Assembly: GCA_949316495.1 (NCBI GenBank)
Contig: OX439000.1
Location: forward strand, 54,474,220-54,538,219
DNA from: Amphiduros pacificus
Lineage: Eukaryota; Annelida; Polychaeta; Phyllodocida; Hesionidae
DNA: 64,000 nucleotides
Reading direction: 5' to 3'
The notes beneath the pieces were generated by a model. It made no database searches. It saw only the letters and a list, made by a program, of their open reading frames with translations, and was not told where the DNA came from. Positions 1 to 26,399 of this stretch are shown piece after piece; within the stretch, counting starts at the first letter, position 1, and each line of letters opens with the position of its first letter. A program made the translations under genes and the position numbers.

Positions 1-343
1 GGTATATTTTTCCAATCTGCCAATATATGCGCAAATAATTAAAAATAAACTGGAAAGACAAAATTAACAAAAAAGTACATGATTTCCTGATAATCTGAGA
101 GGCAAATGGAAATTTTAATCATTTTCATAAAAATCTCCTCATAAAATCATCAAAACTTGGAGCAGAGAAATAAAATTTATATCCCCATTATCTGCATAGA
201 TAAACAAACATTTCATTCGCGATATGTGTAGCTCTAAATTGTGGTTTTGATAACTTAAAATAGTTCTGAAAAAGAAATTATGTCAAAACTTTCATATCTG
301 GCACCTATATGGCGTCATCATAACAATGCCCATGGCGGCAACT
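1..343. other. AT-rich sequence, nothing recognised
   Basis: No open frame, repeat or RNA gene could be supported here. It ends at a short inverted-repeat element. Confidence 0.5.
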
Positions 344-344
344 A

Positions 345-574
345 CCGTATTTACTCATGTATAAGTCGACTCGTGTATAAGACGACCCCCCAAAATTGAG
401 GTTATTTTACTTGAAAAAACCCAATTTCCGAATATAAGACGAGTTGGTTTTTCAAGAGATATCGGCTCTGCTACCATTCAAGCTTAAGCTGAAGCTTGGC
501 GGTCATTTTAAAAGTGAAACGTAAATATGCTTAAAATATAAGATATTAGCTGTCTTATACATGAGTATATACGG
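345..574. mobile_element. Miniature inverted-repeat element (CCGTATTTACTC type)
   Basis: The left end reads CCGTATTTACTCATGTATAA and the right end is its near-exact reverse complement, with a TA on both sides that is likely the target duplication. The interior carries the phrase GTATAAGACGACCCCC found in sister copies at 2062-2167, 49608-49837 and 51571-51676. It has no coding capacity. The TA duplication suits a Tc1/mariner-type mobiliser, which is inference. Confidence 0.75.
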
Positions 575-576
575 TA

Positions 577-2061
577 AAACGTAAATACGATGTTCGTATT
601 TTCGAAATAACGGATATCAGACGTAGCGGATCGATTTTGATTGCGTTTTAAATGATAAATAAAGGTATTTACCCAATATTATCACAAATTATGCTTTGCA
701 GATCGAGAACAGAAAAAAAACATCCATCCATTTATAACATGCATTACGCAACACGTGGTCGTAATTTTGAAAAGCATCAAAAGAAAACATAACGTATATG
801 GACCGATTTTAATTACGTTTTAAATGATACACAAAGACGAAATGATAAATAAAGGTATTTACCCAATATTATTTCGAAACGCTTTGTTTTGACTTTGTTC
901 TCACTGATTCCAATTGTCAGCGTTCACAGTTTTGCATTTCGTCTTTGTTTCCACTGCTTTGAGTCTTGTCTTCCCTGTTGACAGAAATGCTTTCACACGT
1001 GGATCGATTTTAATTGCGTTTTAAATGATAAATAAAAGTATATACCCAATATTAACACAAAATATGCTTTGCAGGTCGAGAACAGAACAAAACCATTCAT
1101 CCATTTAACATGCATTACGCAATACGAGGTCGTCATTTTAAAAAGCGGGAGTGACAGGGACAAGCTCTTATTTTTGGAGCGAAAATAAATGGAGTGTATC
1201 AACTCGCATAGAAAAATTTAATATATTGCGCAACGATGGATCTCTGGCTTCTCTTCGTGTTGCCGCACATCAAATTTACCGTGTTCCGCACATCGATGTA
1301 CGTGACGTCCTTGATCAAAACTGTGAACGCTGATAATTGGAATCAGTGAGAACAAAGTCAAAACAAAGCGTTTCGAAATAATAGACCAAATATAATGGGT
1401 AAATACCTTTATTTATCGTTTAAAACGCAATTAAAATCGATCCGGTAATTTCTGTGGCAAATCTGCAAAGTCAATGATCACATGACTTGTCAGTCACGTG
1501 GCCAAACGATCCGCTACGTCACAGACATCGTATTTACGTTTTACTTCTATGTCTGTTAAAATTATTATTTAAATATATCGCACAATTCAATTCTGCCTTT
1601 GATGTGGTGTGAAAATTAGTAAATTTTCACTGATACCAATTATCAGCGTTCACAGTTTGTTTCCACGGCTTTGAGTCGTGTCTTCCCTTTTTGACACAAA
1701 TGCTTTCACACGTGGATCGATTTTAATTGCGTTTTAAATGGATTGATGGTTTTGTTCTGTTCTTGAACAATTTGTGATAATATTGGGTAAATACCTTTAT
1801 TTATCATTTAAAACGCAATCAAAAAGGGAAGACACGACTCAAAGCAGTGGAGACAATGACGAAACGCAAAACTGAACGCTGATAATTGGAATCAGTGAGA
1901 ACAAAGTCAAAACAAAGCGTTTTGAAATAATAGACCAATAATATTGGGTAAATACCTTTATTTATCATTTAAAACGTAATTAAAATCAATCTGCTACGTT
2001 TGATATTCGTTATTTCGAAAATATGAACATCGTATTTACGTTTTACCGTATTTACGTTTTA
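577..2061. repeat. Composite block of shuffled inverted repeat modules
   Basis: The block is built from a small set of modules repeated in both orientations. One contains GGTATTTACCCAATATT, one CACACGTGGATCGATTTTAA, one CAATTATCAGCGTTCACAG and one AAGCGGGAGTGACAGGGACA. The same modules recur at 20065-20909, 39797-40919, 46430-46870, 49400-51570 and 58980-59110. The short open frames inside (for example 993-1202 and 1151-1333) come from the repeats and are not genes. The part from about 1630 is nearly identical to sequence at about 51120. Confidence 0.7.
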
Positions 2062-2167
2062 CCGTAAATACTCGAGTATAAGACTGCTCTCGTGTATAAG
2101 ACGACCCCCTAAACATTAACTAAGAGTTTTTGGGAAAAAACCTCGTCTTATACACAAGTAAATACGG
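2062..2167. mobile_element. Short copy of the CCGTATTTACTC element
   Basis: Ends are CCGTAAATACTCGAGTATAA and its reverse-complement partner ending in ATACGG, flanked by TA. At about 106 bp it is half the length of the copy at 345-574 and matches 51571-51676 almost base for base. Confidence 0.7.
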
Positions 2168-2169
2168 TA

Positions 2170-4544
2170 TGTTGTCCCTTTTGATCTTGCGCTGTTGCCT
2201 CCATTCATAATTACTCCAAGGTCATATCAACTTCAACAACTCAATCTTATATGTAGGACTTTCATTAATAAATGTTAATTTGTGTACTTAATAAAGTGGC
2301 AAGAAAAAGCATACTGAGATTTTTGTTTATCAGATGAAAAATGGGATATGGTCCTCTCCATGTAAACATAAATTTGCAAAATTGATGAAACAAATCTTTA
2401 TTCATTAATTGTAATGTATTAATAATACACACACAATAGACAATTACAAGTACAGTAAAATGGAATTGGAAACATAGTATTAATAATACTGATGAATTAT
2501 CATTTATTTGAGGAGCTAGTTTAAACCCCCCAAATCAATGCCAAAGTCTTAGTTACAGTTGGCAGTTTATAGTTCTGACTTGTTCTATTCAGTTGTATTC
2601 CAATAAATTTGTTTTATTGCCATGTTTGGACAATATATCACATTACTGTGGCTGTTGTGCACAAGTCCAGTTTGCTGATCAATCACAGCAACAAAAACAA
2701 TGGTTGGGTTGAAAAGCAATATTTTTTTTTACCAATCAGAGACCAATCAGAAATGGTTACAAGAAGTATCCACATAAACAATGGCAGGATTTGGCAAACA
2801 TGATCTGTTTGCATTTCAACCTCAAAAACTCCAGAATAGTTGCAATATTTTAAAATTATGTTGTAAACCAAAATGCCATTGTACATTTTACCCATCAAAA
2901 TAACTTTAGAGACTAAAATCTTTCCTAAATTATTTTGTAATCTAGCCAAGAATTGTTTTCCTGTATATCAACACTGCCATCACATGCAACCAACATATTA
3001 ATAAATACAATCACAAACACTGGCCTATCATAACACATGCAAATAAAGTCTTTATCTGTCTTATTTCTTGAATAAAATATGATTTTGATCATTTATAATG
3101 TCAACCTAAAATATATGAAAATAAACTGAACGGGTCAAGACAAAACAAGAGACAAAATTTTGGAATTATTTGTACTTGTTTTATATAATAATCTGTGAAC
3201 CACACATAAACCATGTACAATAGAACCTGCCATAATATTCCAAGGGCCTTATAATTGATTAAAGAATTAAGAATTGCATTTACAAATGAATACACAGAGA
3301 AAATCGACAGGCTACAATCATTACAATACTATTGAATGTGTCTTTATACATTTTGGTTTCTATGTTAGATGGATACAAATTATCATAAAGCTTGAAAACT
3401 ACTCAAGTGAGAGTAACAGAGGAACAGCAGTTGAATGATTTATTCTTGTTAAAGAATAAATTTTACTCATCATATATATTTTACATTGGCAGTGAATGTA
3501 GAAGCCCAAAAAGTGACATTTCCCTATTACTGCTCACATGCCTGGTACCATATACTTGTACCATATATGAGACCAAGTGATAAATTTTCTACCTCTTAAA
3601 ATGGTGGCCTTAGCACCATTATAAAGCCTAACCAAATTTTGAAATGGCTAGATGACCTTGATGAAAATGTGTATTGTGTTTGTGGTAAACAATAACACTG
3701 ATGTGAGATTCATTTAAACATATTTTTACCATAATTTGCAATAAATTCATGACATGCTTCAGATTAGTTGGAACTACAATAATCTCTTATTTTCTATATA
3801 GAAAAAATAAGAATGGTAAAAGTATCAACAGAATATTTCAAAATATTCTTTTGACAACTTTTATTTGTTCATTTTAATCATTTATAAATTTGGTATCCAT
3901 TTTTGTGTGGGTAACAAAATCAACCAAGACAAAAAAACCTAATTACTCACATGCTTTTGAAAATATTAAGTTTATAGAAACATGATCCACATCAAGTACG
4001 ATCTAGTTCAAAATTAAATAAAAGGTGGCCATCACACCCCAATAAAACAGAGATATAATTACTGTTTATATAAATACAGGTTACAGAGATCAAACAAAAC
4101 AGGTGGTCACTAGCTTCTAAGCAATAAAGACACCAAAATCATCAAGACATAGCATAATTATCAAGTTATATTTTTCTATGTTATCAATATTCACAAATGT
4201 AGGGAAACCAGTCAATTATGATGCAATCTAGCTGGCAAGATATACAACAAAATATGGAATTAAATTTGGACCATGATAAATTCACCAATTGCAGATAAAT
4301 ATACATTTGTGGCATTTCATTCCAGAATATCCAGAACAGAGAACATTTAGTACACATTAGCATATACATGTAGAAGCAATATCATAAAGAATTCAAGTAA
4401 TAACCTCAATTTTCAAGTTGTGAGATTATCAAATATACAAGTTAATTATATCATTTTGTATATTTGTTCATATCATATATCATTGTTATCTAGTATGATT
4501 ATTGTTCAAAAACATTACTTAAAACTCTTAAAACATCTAGTAAA
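2170..4544. other. AT-rich intergenic sequence with one dispersed repeat
   Basis: No coding region is supported. The stretch 3571-3790 resembles 47125-47370: both share TAAATTTTCTACCTNTTAAAAT-like and GTGTTTGTGGTAAACAAT phrases in the same order, so it is an old dispersed repeat. Confidence 0.5.
3571..3790 (+). repeat. Dispersed repeat, copy 1
   Basis: It shares ordered blocks with 47125-47370, including ATGACCTNGAT and GTGTTTGTGGTAAACAAT, followed by a similar CCATAATTTGCAATAA stretch. Family unknown; no terminal repeats are visible. Confidence 0.55.
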
Positions 4545-4545
4545 T

Positions 4546-5535
4546 AGTATCAGTAGCAGGACATTGGTAGTAGCAAAGACATGGTACCAGTAACAGGACA
4601 CTGAGTGTAACAGATACATGGTACCAGTAACAGGACACTGAGTGTAACATAGACATGGTACCAGTAACAGGACACTGAGTGTAACAGATACATGGCACCA
4701 GTAACAGGACACTGAGTGTAACAAAGACATGGTACCAGTAACAGGACACTGAGTGTAACAGATACATGGCACCAGTAACAGGACACTGAGTGTAACATAG
4801 ACATGGTACCAGTAACAGGACACTGAGTGTAACAGATACATGGCACCAGTAACAGGACACTGAGTGTAACAGATACATGGCACCAGTAACAGGACACTGA
4901 GTGTAACAGATACATGGTACCAGTAACAGGACACTGAGTGTAACAAAGACATGGTACCAGTAACAGGACACTGAGTGTAACATAGACATGGTACCAGTAA
5001 CAGGACACTGAGTGTAACAGATACATGGCACCAGTAACAGGACACTGAGTGTAACAGATACATGGCACCAGTAACAGGACACTGAGTGTAACAGATACAT
5101 GGTACCAGTAACAGGACACTGAGTGTAACAGATACATGGTACCAGTAACAGGACACTGAGTGTAACAGACATGGTACCAGTAACAGGACACTGAGTGTAA
5201 CAGACATGGTACCAGTAACAGGACACTGAGTGTAACAGATACATGGCACCAGTAACAGGGCACTGAGTGTAACACAGACATGGTACCAGTAGCAGGACAC
5301 TGTGTAACAGATACATGGTACCAGTAACAGGACACTGAGTGTAACAGACATGGCACCAGTAACAGGACACTGAGTGTAACAGACATGGCACCAGTAACAG
5401 GACACTGAGTGTAACAGAGACATGGTACCAGTAACAGGACACTGAGTGTAACAGATACATGGCACCAGTAACAGGACACTGAGTGTAACAGACATGGTAC
5501 CAGTAACAGGACACTGGGTGTAACAGAGACATGCA
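4546..5535. repeat. Minisatellite, 37 bp unit, about 26-27 copies
   Basis: The unit is roughly ATACATGGTACCAGTAACAG followed by GACACTGAGTGTAACAG. Unit length varies between 33 and 37 bp through short indels beside the ACATGG. The monomer has no stop on the minus strand in any phase, and 37 is 1 modulo 3. All three minus-strand frames are therefore open for about 330 codons, which is an artefact of the repeat and not a gene. It lies about 3.7 kb beyond the stop codon of the carrier gene. Confidence 0.95.
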
Positions 5536-5673
5536 AAATTACAGATAAATGGTCAGTTCACTGTGAAACAATACTGATCAGATGAGGTTTTAAAGAGTTT
5601 GTCCTGTCATAAATAAAAATAATTTAATAATTTGCTGTCTTTTCCAATATCTTCGCCAGCGCAGAGGTTTCCT

Positions 5674-5695
5674 GGGGGGGGGGGGGGGGGGGGGG
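5674..5695 (+). repeat. Run of 22 G
   Basis: An unbroken G tract in otherwise AT-rich DNA. It could form a quadruplex; its length may also be an assembly uncertainty. Confidence 0.9.
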
Positions 5696-5699
5696 TGTT

Positions 5700-6400
5700 C
5701 TGCTACTGGTGTCTTTATTTACTTCTACTTTGCATAGAGTATGAACCAGTTAAAGGCATCAATTCAAGTTCTGAGATAAAGACGGAATAGGTATTAAAGA
5801 TAGATGAAAATGTATACAATGGATTTCAGTGTTGTGAGAAATCTTCATCTGATATTTTTTTTCTTTGCGTAAACCTCCACCATGAGAGCAGACTATCTCA
5901 TATCAGCAAGTATCAGGACATTTAACATCATGGATTCTTGCTTCATTCAATGTATTTATGATAATAAGAAAAAAATGATTGATCAATATGATGCATATAA
6001 ACATTGTCATTATAACAATATAATTGCCAGTTTCAATGAATAGGTATGCATGTGTAAATTTACAAAATGCTAACTACTTTATAATTATATACAATAACTT
6101 TCAAAAATGTCAATATCAATACCATATTTGATTGAAGAAAAAAAAGGAGAGTATGATTTCCATACTATAAATATTGTGTAAAACACTTCCACCTGATGCA
6201 AGACATTCACAATTGACAAGTATTTATCAAACAGAATTTGGAATTATGATGCAATCATTTAGCAAGTATCAATCTCCATAATTTTATTGTCTCAACCCCA
6301 CCAATCTTAGACACAACAATCAAATGATATAAAGTCAACTTCTTAAGGAAATAACAATTACAAAAACAGTCACAAACCTACAACCAATCAAATCTGCAAA
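5700..6400. other. AT-rich spacer, nothing recognised
   Basis: Unique-looking sequence between two minisatellites. No open frame or inverted repeat of note. Confidence 0.45.
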
Positions 6401-6401
6401 T

Positions 6402-7140
6402 CAGACACCTAGGCATACATTGTAGTCATGCATACCACAGACATGGCTCAGTGCTGTCATGCTATAGACCTGCATGATACACTGTAGTCATGCATACCGC
6501 AGACATGACTCAGTGTTGTCAAGCTATAGACCTGCATGATTGTCATGCATACCGCAGACATGGCTCAGTGCTGTCATGTTATAGACCTGCATGATCGTCA
6601 TGCATACCGCAGACATGGCTCAGTGCTGTCATGTTATAGACCTGCATGATCGTCATGCATACCGCAGACATGGCTCAGTGCTGTCATGTTATAGACCTGC
6701 ATGATCATCATGCATACCGCAGACATGGCTCAGTGCTGTCATGTTATAGACCTGCATGATCGTCATGCATACCGCAGACATGGCTCAGTGCTGTCATGTT
6801 ATAGACCTGCATGATCGTCATGCATACCGCAGACATGGCTCAGTGCTGTCATGTTATAGACCTGCATGATCGTCATGCATACCGCAGACATGGCTCAGTG
6901 CTGTCATGTTATAGACCTGCATGATACACTGTAGTCATGCATACCGCAGACATGGCTCAGTGCTGTCATGTTATAGACCTGCATGATACACTGTAGTCAT
7001 GCATACTGCAGACATGGCTCAGTGCTGTCATGTTATAGACCTGCATGATACACTGTAGTCATGCATACCACACACATGGCTCAGTGCTGTCATGTTATAG
7101 ACCTGCATGATACACTGTAGTCATGCATACCACACACATA
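6402..7140. repeat. Minisatellite, 55-63 bp unit, about 12.5 copies
   Basis: The unit runs CATGCATACCGCAGACATGG, then CTCAGTGCTGTCATGTTATA, then GACCTGCATGAT. The inner copies are 55 bp with a CGT joint. The copies at both edges are 63 bp because the joint is ACACTGTAGT. This pattern points to array growth from the middle. Confidence 0.95.
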
Positions 7141-8180
7141 GCTCATCATTTCATAATTGTATATTACACATAAAAAAACATTATCCACACTGTAATTTAG
7201 ACATCAGATTTTCGCATCTTCTCACTAGCACAATTTCTGCTGGCGCATCAAATGCCCTGGAACAAAATACTAACGTGTCTCCACTTCCTGTGGGACATAA
7301 ATATTCAAATTCCTTTCAAAACTTCCAACCACAAAATGTGAAATGATCTTCCTATCTCCTTTCTGGTTTAAATAAAATCAAGTCTTCCTTTTAAACAGAC
7401 CAGACTCTCCTTTGAACAAATTTATAAATATGCTTTGCAACCCTAATTTTCTGCAGCTGTTCTATGGCAAATTATTAATATATATATATACCCTCATGTA
7501 CATCATTTTATCAACTCATTTACTACTTATTCATACAAAAAAGAGTCACTTTTGGCCCAGATTTTCAAAGATCAAATAATGATTAATGACATTGTGACAA
7601 AACTTTATTCATGAGAACACCTGTGCACAATTTAAAGCTATATCATTTTAAAAGTTGATATGATTTCCTAACTGGTAGACTAAATTATCTCTATTGACCT
7701 TGATATATAGTGCCTCATATTCACTAACCTTGCCCAGCTCTACCAACCACAGTTTCAAATATATTTATAAGTAATTTGAGATAAAATATACAGACAATCT
7801 GGATGGTAGCACCATATTTTATTTGTCAAGGCTTTGTTTTTATATGTAGGATATATGTATATAAAGATACTAAACTAGATCAATAAGTATGATTTCAGTC
7901 ACTTGAAATAATCAAATGTTGTGCAGTTGTTCCACAGTTATCAATATCACTCATTATGTGCATGGTATCAATTAGAGTGGTCATTTCTACTTACCACAAC
8001 AAATCATAAAGAAAAACAGATTTTATCACAGGATTAACTTCCTCCTATTTAAATGTCAGGCTGAGATTTATGGAAGTTTCATATATCTTGCACCACACAT
8101 ATTTGTTGTCTACATATGTTTTATTTATGTAATGATGAGTATGTTTATCACAGGTAAAACAACTGTACTAACTGATGAGA
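7141..8180. other. AT-rich spacer, nothing recognised
   Basis: No gene or repeat could be supported. It contains a short AT dinucleotide tract near 7480. Confidence 0.45.
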
Positions 8181-8184
8181 AATA

Positions 8185-8775
8185 TGTGAGAACTAATCAG
8201 GAGGACTGGCCAAAAATATGTGAGAACTATTCAGGAGGACTGGCCACAAATATGTGAGAACTAATCAGGAGCACTGACAAGAAATGCGAGAACTAATCAG
8301 GAGTACTGGCCTTAAATGTGAGAACTAATCAGCAGGAGGACTGGCCTTAAATGTGAGAACTAATCAGCAGGAGGACTGGCCTTAAATGTGAGAACTAATC
8401 AGCAGGAGGACTGGCCTTAAATGTGAGAACTAATCAGCAGGAGGACTGGCCTTAAATGTGAGAACTAATCAGCAGGAGGACTGGCCTTAAATGTGAGAAC
8501 TAATCAGCAGGAGGACTGGCCTTAAATGTGAGAACTAATCAGCAGGAGGACTGGCCTTAAATGTGAGAACTAATCAGCAGGAGGACTGGCCTTAAATGTG
8601 AGAACTAATCAGCAGGAGGACTGGCCTTAAATGTGAGAACTAATCAGCAGGAGGACTGGCCTTGAATGTGATAACTAATCAGGAACTCTGCCCTGAAATG
8701 TGAGAACTAATCAGGAGCACTGACAAGAAGTGTGAGAACTAATCAGGAAGACTGGCTAGAAATAAACAAGAACGA
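8185..8775. repeat. Minisatellite, 35 bp unit, about 17 copies
   Basis: The core unit is AAATGTGAGAACTAATCAGC followed by AGGAGGACTGGCCTT. Ten copies between about 8316 and 8672 are essentially identical. The flanking copies are shorter and diverged, which indicates recent expansion of the centre. It ends about 500 bp beyond the carrier stop codon. Confidence 0.95.
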
Positions 8776-9276
8776 CTGGCCAAAATTGTGCAGAGTCAGT
8801 AGTATTGGTGAAACAATGCAACAAATCTGATTAATTATGGATATAAAATGAAAAGCTTAAATGTTTTGAACTTTGCATTGTAAACTAAGTAAGCCCTAAC
8901 TTCAGGATTCATTATCCTGGAATGTGACCAGCAGTGCACAAATACAACATAATCATCTGATCATCTTTATCTGACTAAATGTCTAAAACATCTGGCCTTG
9001 ATACTTTATCTTCCAAAATGCAATCAATAAATTTAGGCAACATGTCATCCATGCTTCCCCATTGATTCATTTAGCCCAGCATTGAGCCTGCACATTGTCA
9101 CGACTCATTACTGTTTCACAACATATTGCCATAAAGCAAAATTACGCTTTCACATATATTCCAGTTGATGAAGTTATTTCCTTTATGCAATACCGGATAT
9201 GTATTGCAGATGAATGTACCTGAATTAATCCTAACATTTTCACAATACACATCTTTTTTTTCAATCTTCCTCACAG
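8776..9276 (-). other. SLC25A24: Probable 3' UTR and downstream flank of the carrier gene
   Basis: The stretch directly follows the minus-strand stop codon. Several TTTATT strings on the plus strand could be AATAAA signals of the gene, so I cannot place the polyadenylation site. No other feature is visible. Confidence 0.4.
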
Positions 9277-23939
<14,663 letters not shown>

Positions 23940-24094
23940 GTTCTCCTGCAATTTTCACAACGGCCGTACACCAAATCCAGTTCCCTGCCGATGGTTGATT
24001 GGGTCTTGTGTATATTTGGACCTGAATCACGTGACCGACCCAAATCAGTCGCTGGCGTTTTCGACCGTTCTCCTCACCACCAACATATCAAGGA
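23940..24094 (-). promoter_or_regulatory. SLC25A24: Promoter side and leader of the carrier gene
   Basis: On the gene's strand a CCAAT motif lies at 23998-24002, about 60 bp before the ATG, and a CACGTG E-box at 24028-24033 within TCACGTGA. The stretch is richer in GC than its surroundings. No TATA box is obvious. The leader start is not determinable. It is bounded upstream by the array-bearing mobile element, so the proximal promoter is only about 155 bp of non-repeat DNA. Confidence 0.55.
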
Positions 24095-24129
24095 GACAAG
24101 TGCCTTCGGCTGGGAAAGGATGCTGTCTC

Positions 24130-25580
24130 TCTCTGTTGTGGCTATCTCTCACTTATGCAACTGTCTCTCACTGCTATAACTGTCTCTCACTGCTATAACT
24201 GTCTCTCACTGTTGTAATTATCTCTCACTGATGCAGCTGTCTCTCCCTTGTACAGCTATCTCACTGATGCAGCTGTCTCTTACATGTGCAGCTATCTCAC
24301 ACTTATGCAGCTGTTTCTCACTTGTGCAGCTATCTATCTCTGCTGTAACTATCCCTCACTTGTGCAGCTATTTCTCACTGTTGTGACTATCTCTCACTTT
24401 GCAGTTATCTCACTTATGCAGCTGTCTCTCCCTTGTACAACTATCTCTCACTGATACAGCTGTCTCTCACTTGTGCAGCTATCTATCTCTGCTGTAACTG
24501 TCTCTCGCTGTTGTAATTATCTCTCACTTATGCAGCTGTCTCTCCCTTGTACAGCTGTCTCACCGATGCAGCTGTCTCTTACATGTGCAGCTATCTCTCA
24601 CTTATGCAGCTGTTTCTCATTTGTGCAGCTATCTATCTCTGCTGTAACTACCCCTCACTTGTGCAGCTATCTCTCACTGTTGTAACTATCTCTCACTTTG
24701 CAATTATCTCACTTATACAGCTATCTCTCACTTGTTCAGTTATCTATCTGTGTTATAACTGTCTCACTTTTGTAACTATCTCTCACCTATGTAGCTGTCT
24801 CTCCCTTGTTCAACTATCTCTCACTGATGCAGCTGTCTCACATATATGCAGCTATCTCTCACTTATGCAGCTGTCCCTCACTTGTGCAGCTATCTATCTC
24901 TGCTGTAACTGTCTCTCGCTGTTGTTATTATCTCTCACTTATGCAGCTGTCTCTCCCTTGCACAGCTATCTCACTGATGCAGCTGTCTCTTAAATGTGCA
25001 GGTATCTCACTTATGTAACTCTCTCATTTGTGCAGCTATCTCTCACTGCTGTAACTATCTCTCACTGCTGTAAGTATCTCTCACTTTGCAGTCATCTCAC
25101 TTATGTAGCTGTCTCTCATTTATGCAGCTATCTCTCCCTGTTGTAACTGTCTCACTATTGCAGCTATCTCCCAATATTGCAACTATTGTAACTATTTCTC
25201 ACTTGTTGTAATTATCTCTCACTTTTTCATGTCTCAATGCAGCTATCTCTCAATTATGCAGCTATCTCTTATTCATGCAGCTATCTCTTATTTATACAGC
25301 TATATCTTATTTATGCAGCTATCTCTTATTTATCCAGTTATCTCTTATTTATGCAGCTATCTCTTATTTATGCAGTCATCTCTTATCTATGCAGCTATCT
25401 CTTATTTGTGCAGCTATCTCTCAATTATGCAGCTATCTCTTATTCATGCAGCTATCTCTTATTTATATGCAGCTATCTCTCAGTTATGCAGCTATCTCTT
25501 ATATATGCAGCTATCTCTTATTTGTGCAGCTATCTCTCAGTTATGCAGCTATCTCTCAGTTATGCAGCTATCTCTTATAA
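24130..25580 (+). repeat. Tandem array, 19-20 bp unit, about 75 copies
   Basis: The unit varies around TATCTCTCACTTRTGCAGC. The 5' two thirds mix CTCACT, CTGTTGTAACT and GTGCAGC variants. The last 350 bp (from about 25240) are more uniform, with CTCTTATTTATGCAGCTAT. Open frames rich in Leu, Ser and Cys arise from the repeat and are not genes. Confidence 0.9.
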
Positions 25581-25846
25581 AAATATCTGCATTTCACCCA
25601 TATAGACCCCTTTGTACAAAACCTTGCAGGGCCTCAATAAGTAGGTCAATAAATAGGTCAATTTACCGATGGTTGAAAACAAAGCTCTAATACAGAAATA
25701 TGGGCATATTGGAGGTAATTTTCATTTCTAATGTAATTATGACAACAAATAAGTGATAATTGTGCCATTCATAATATGCTAAAAGCGCAACCCTTCACAT
25801 AAACTTGCAAAACAAAAGTGAAGTGGAGATTAGTTTAGTGTCATTT

Positions 25847-25860
25847 CCACCAGAGGGCAG
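25847..25860 (+). promoter_or_regulatory. CTCF-like motif in the tail of the mobile repeat, copy 1
   Basis: CCACCAGAGGGCAG fits the animal CTCF core CCASYAGRKGGCRS at all 14 positions. It lies about 1.9 kb upstream of the carrier start codon. Binding is not shown by sequence alone. Confidence 0.45.
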
Positions 25861-26011
25861 GCAACGTGGTGACGGAACAGCGAGATCACACACTCTTATC
25901 ACTGTCAGTGGCGAATTTTGTCGCGGCCAATACCTCATATAGCAACTTTTTTTTTTCAAATCTCGTCACCCTTCCTCTTTGATCACGTTCATGCTTTGTT
26001 TATATATGTAT

Positions 26012-26399
26012 GTAACAAGTCCGAGTTATTTCATGATTTTGGAGAGAAATATTATTATTAATGTTGGGATTTAAATTTCATTTACAATATTTTAAATATG
26101 ATATCTGATATAAATATAATAATACATGTATATTAAATAATTCTTAGAGATCAGTATGTGAATCAATTATACATGTAGATAATCTTGGAAAGTGGCCTGT
26201 AGTATGTCGACTTTTGCCACTGTTGATATTGATATTATAGACATAATCATAGTTCAGAATATTGCATACACAATCAAAATCCATAGACAGAAGTACTTTC
26301 AATTTATAAACAGCACATGTCTGCTTATAATTTCAAAATCATAGGTCTAGGCCGGGGGTCTAGGCAATCGTAAATTATTTTTGCCACATTATTAATATT
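26012..26399. other. AT-rich spacer between the two mobile repeat copies
   Basis: No gene or repeat recognised. Confidence 0.5.

Larger units (their letters stand above)
24095..26011 (+). mobile_element. Mobile repeat with short-unit array, copy 1 (long)
   Basis: A short head (ACAAGTGCCTTCGGCTGGGA) is followed by a degenerate array of a 19-20 bp unit (TATCTCTCACTTATGCAGC type) at 24130-25580. A roughly 430 bp tail follows, from CCCCTTTGTACAAAACCT to TATGTAAC. The same head and tail flank a shorter array at 26400-27176, so the three parts travel together. The layout recalls the pearl/Helentron-like repeats of bivalves (head, tandem core, tail); that family call is inference. Confidence 0.75.

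Noticed and set aside
4515-5536. Three long minus-strand open frames of about 330 codons
   Set aside because: All three come from the same 37 bp tandem unit without stops. The peptides are pure repeats with no start context or splice structure.
6402-7140. CRISPR-like regular repeats
   Set aside because: Repeats are contiguous without unique spacers and the genome is eukaryotic; this is a minisatellite.
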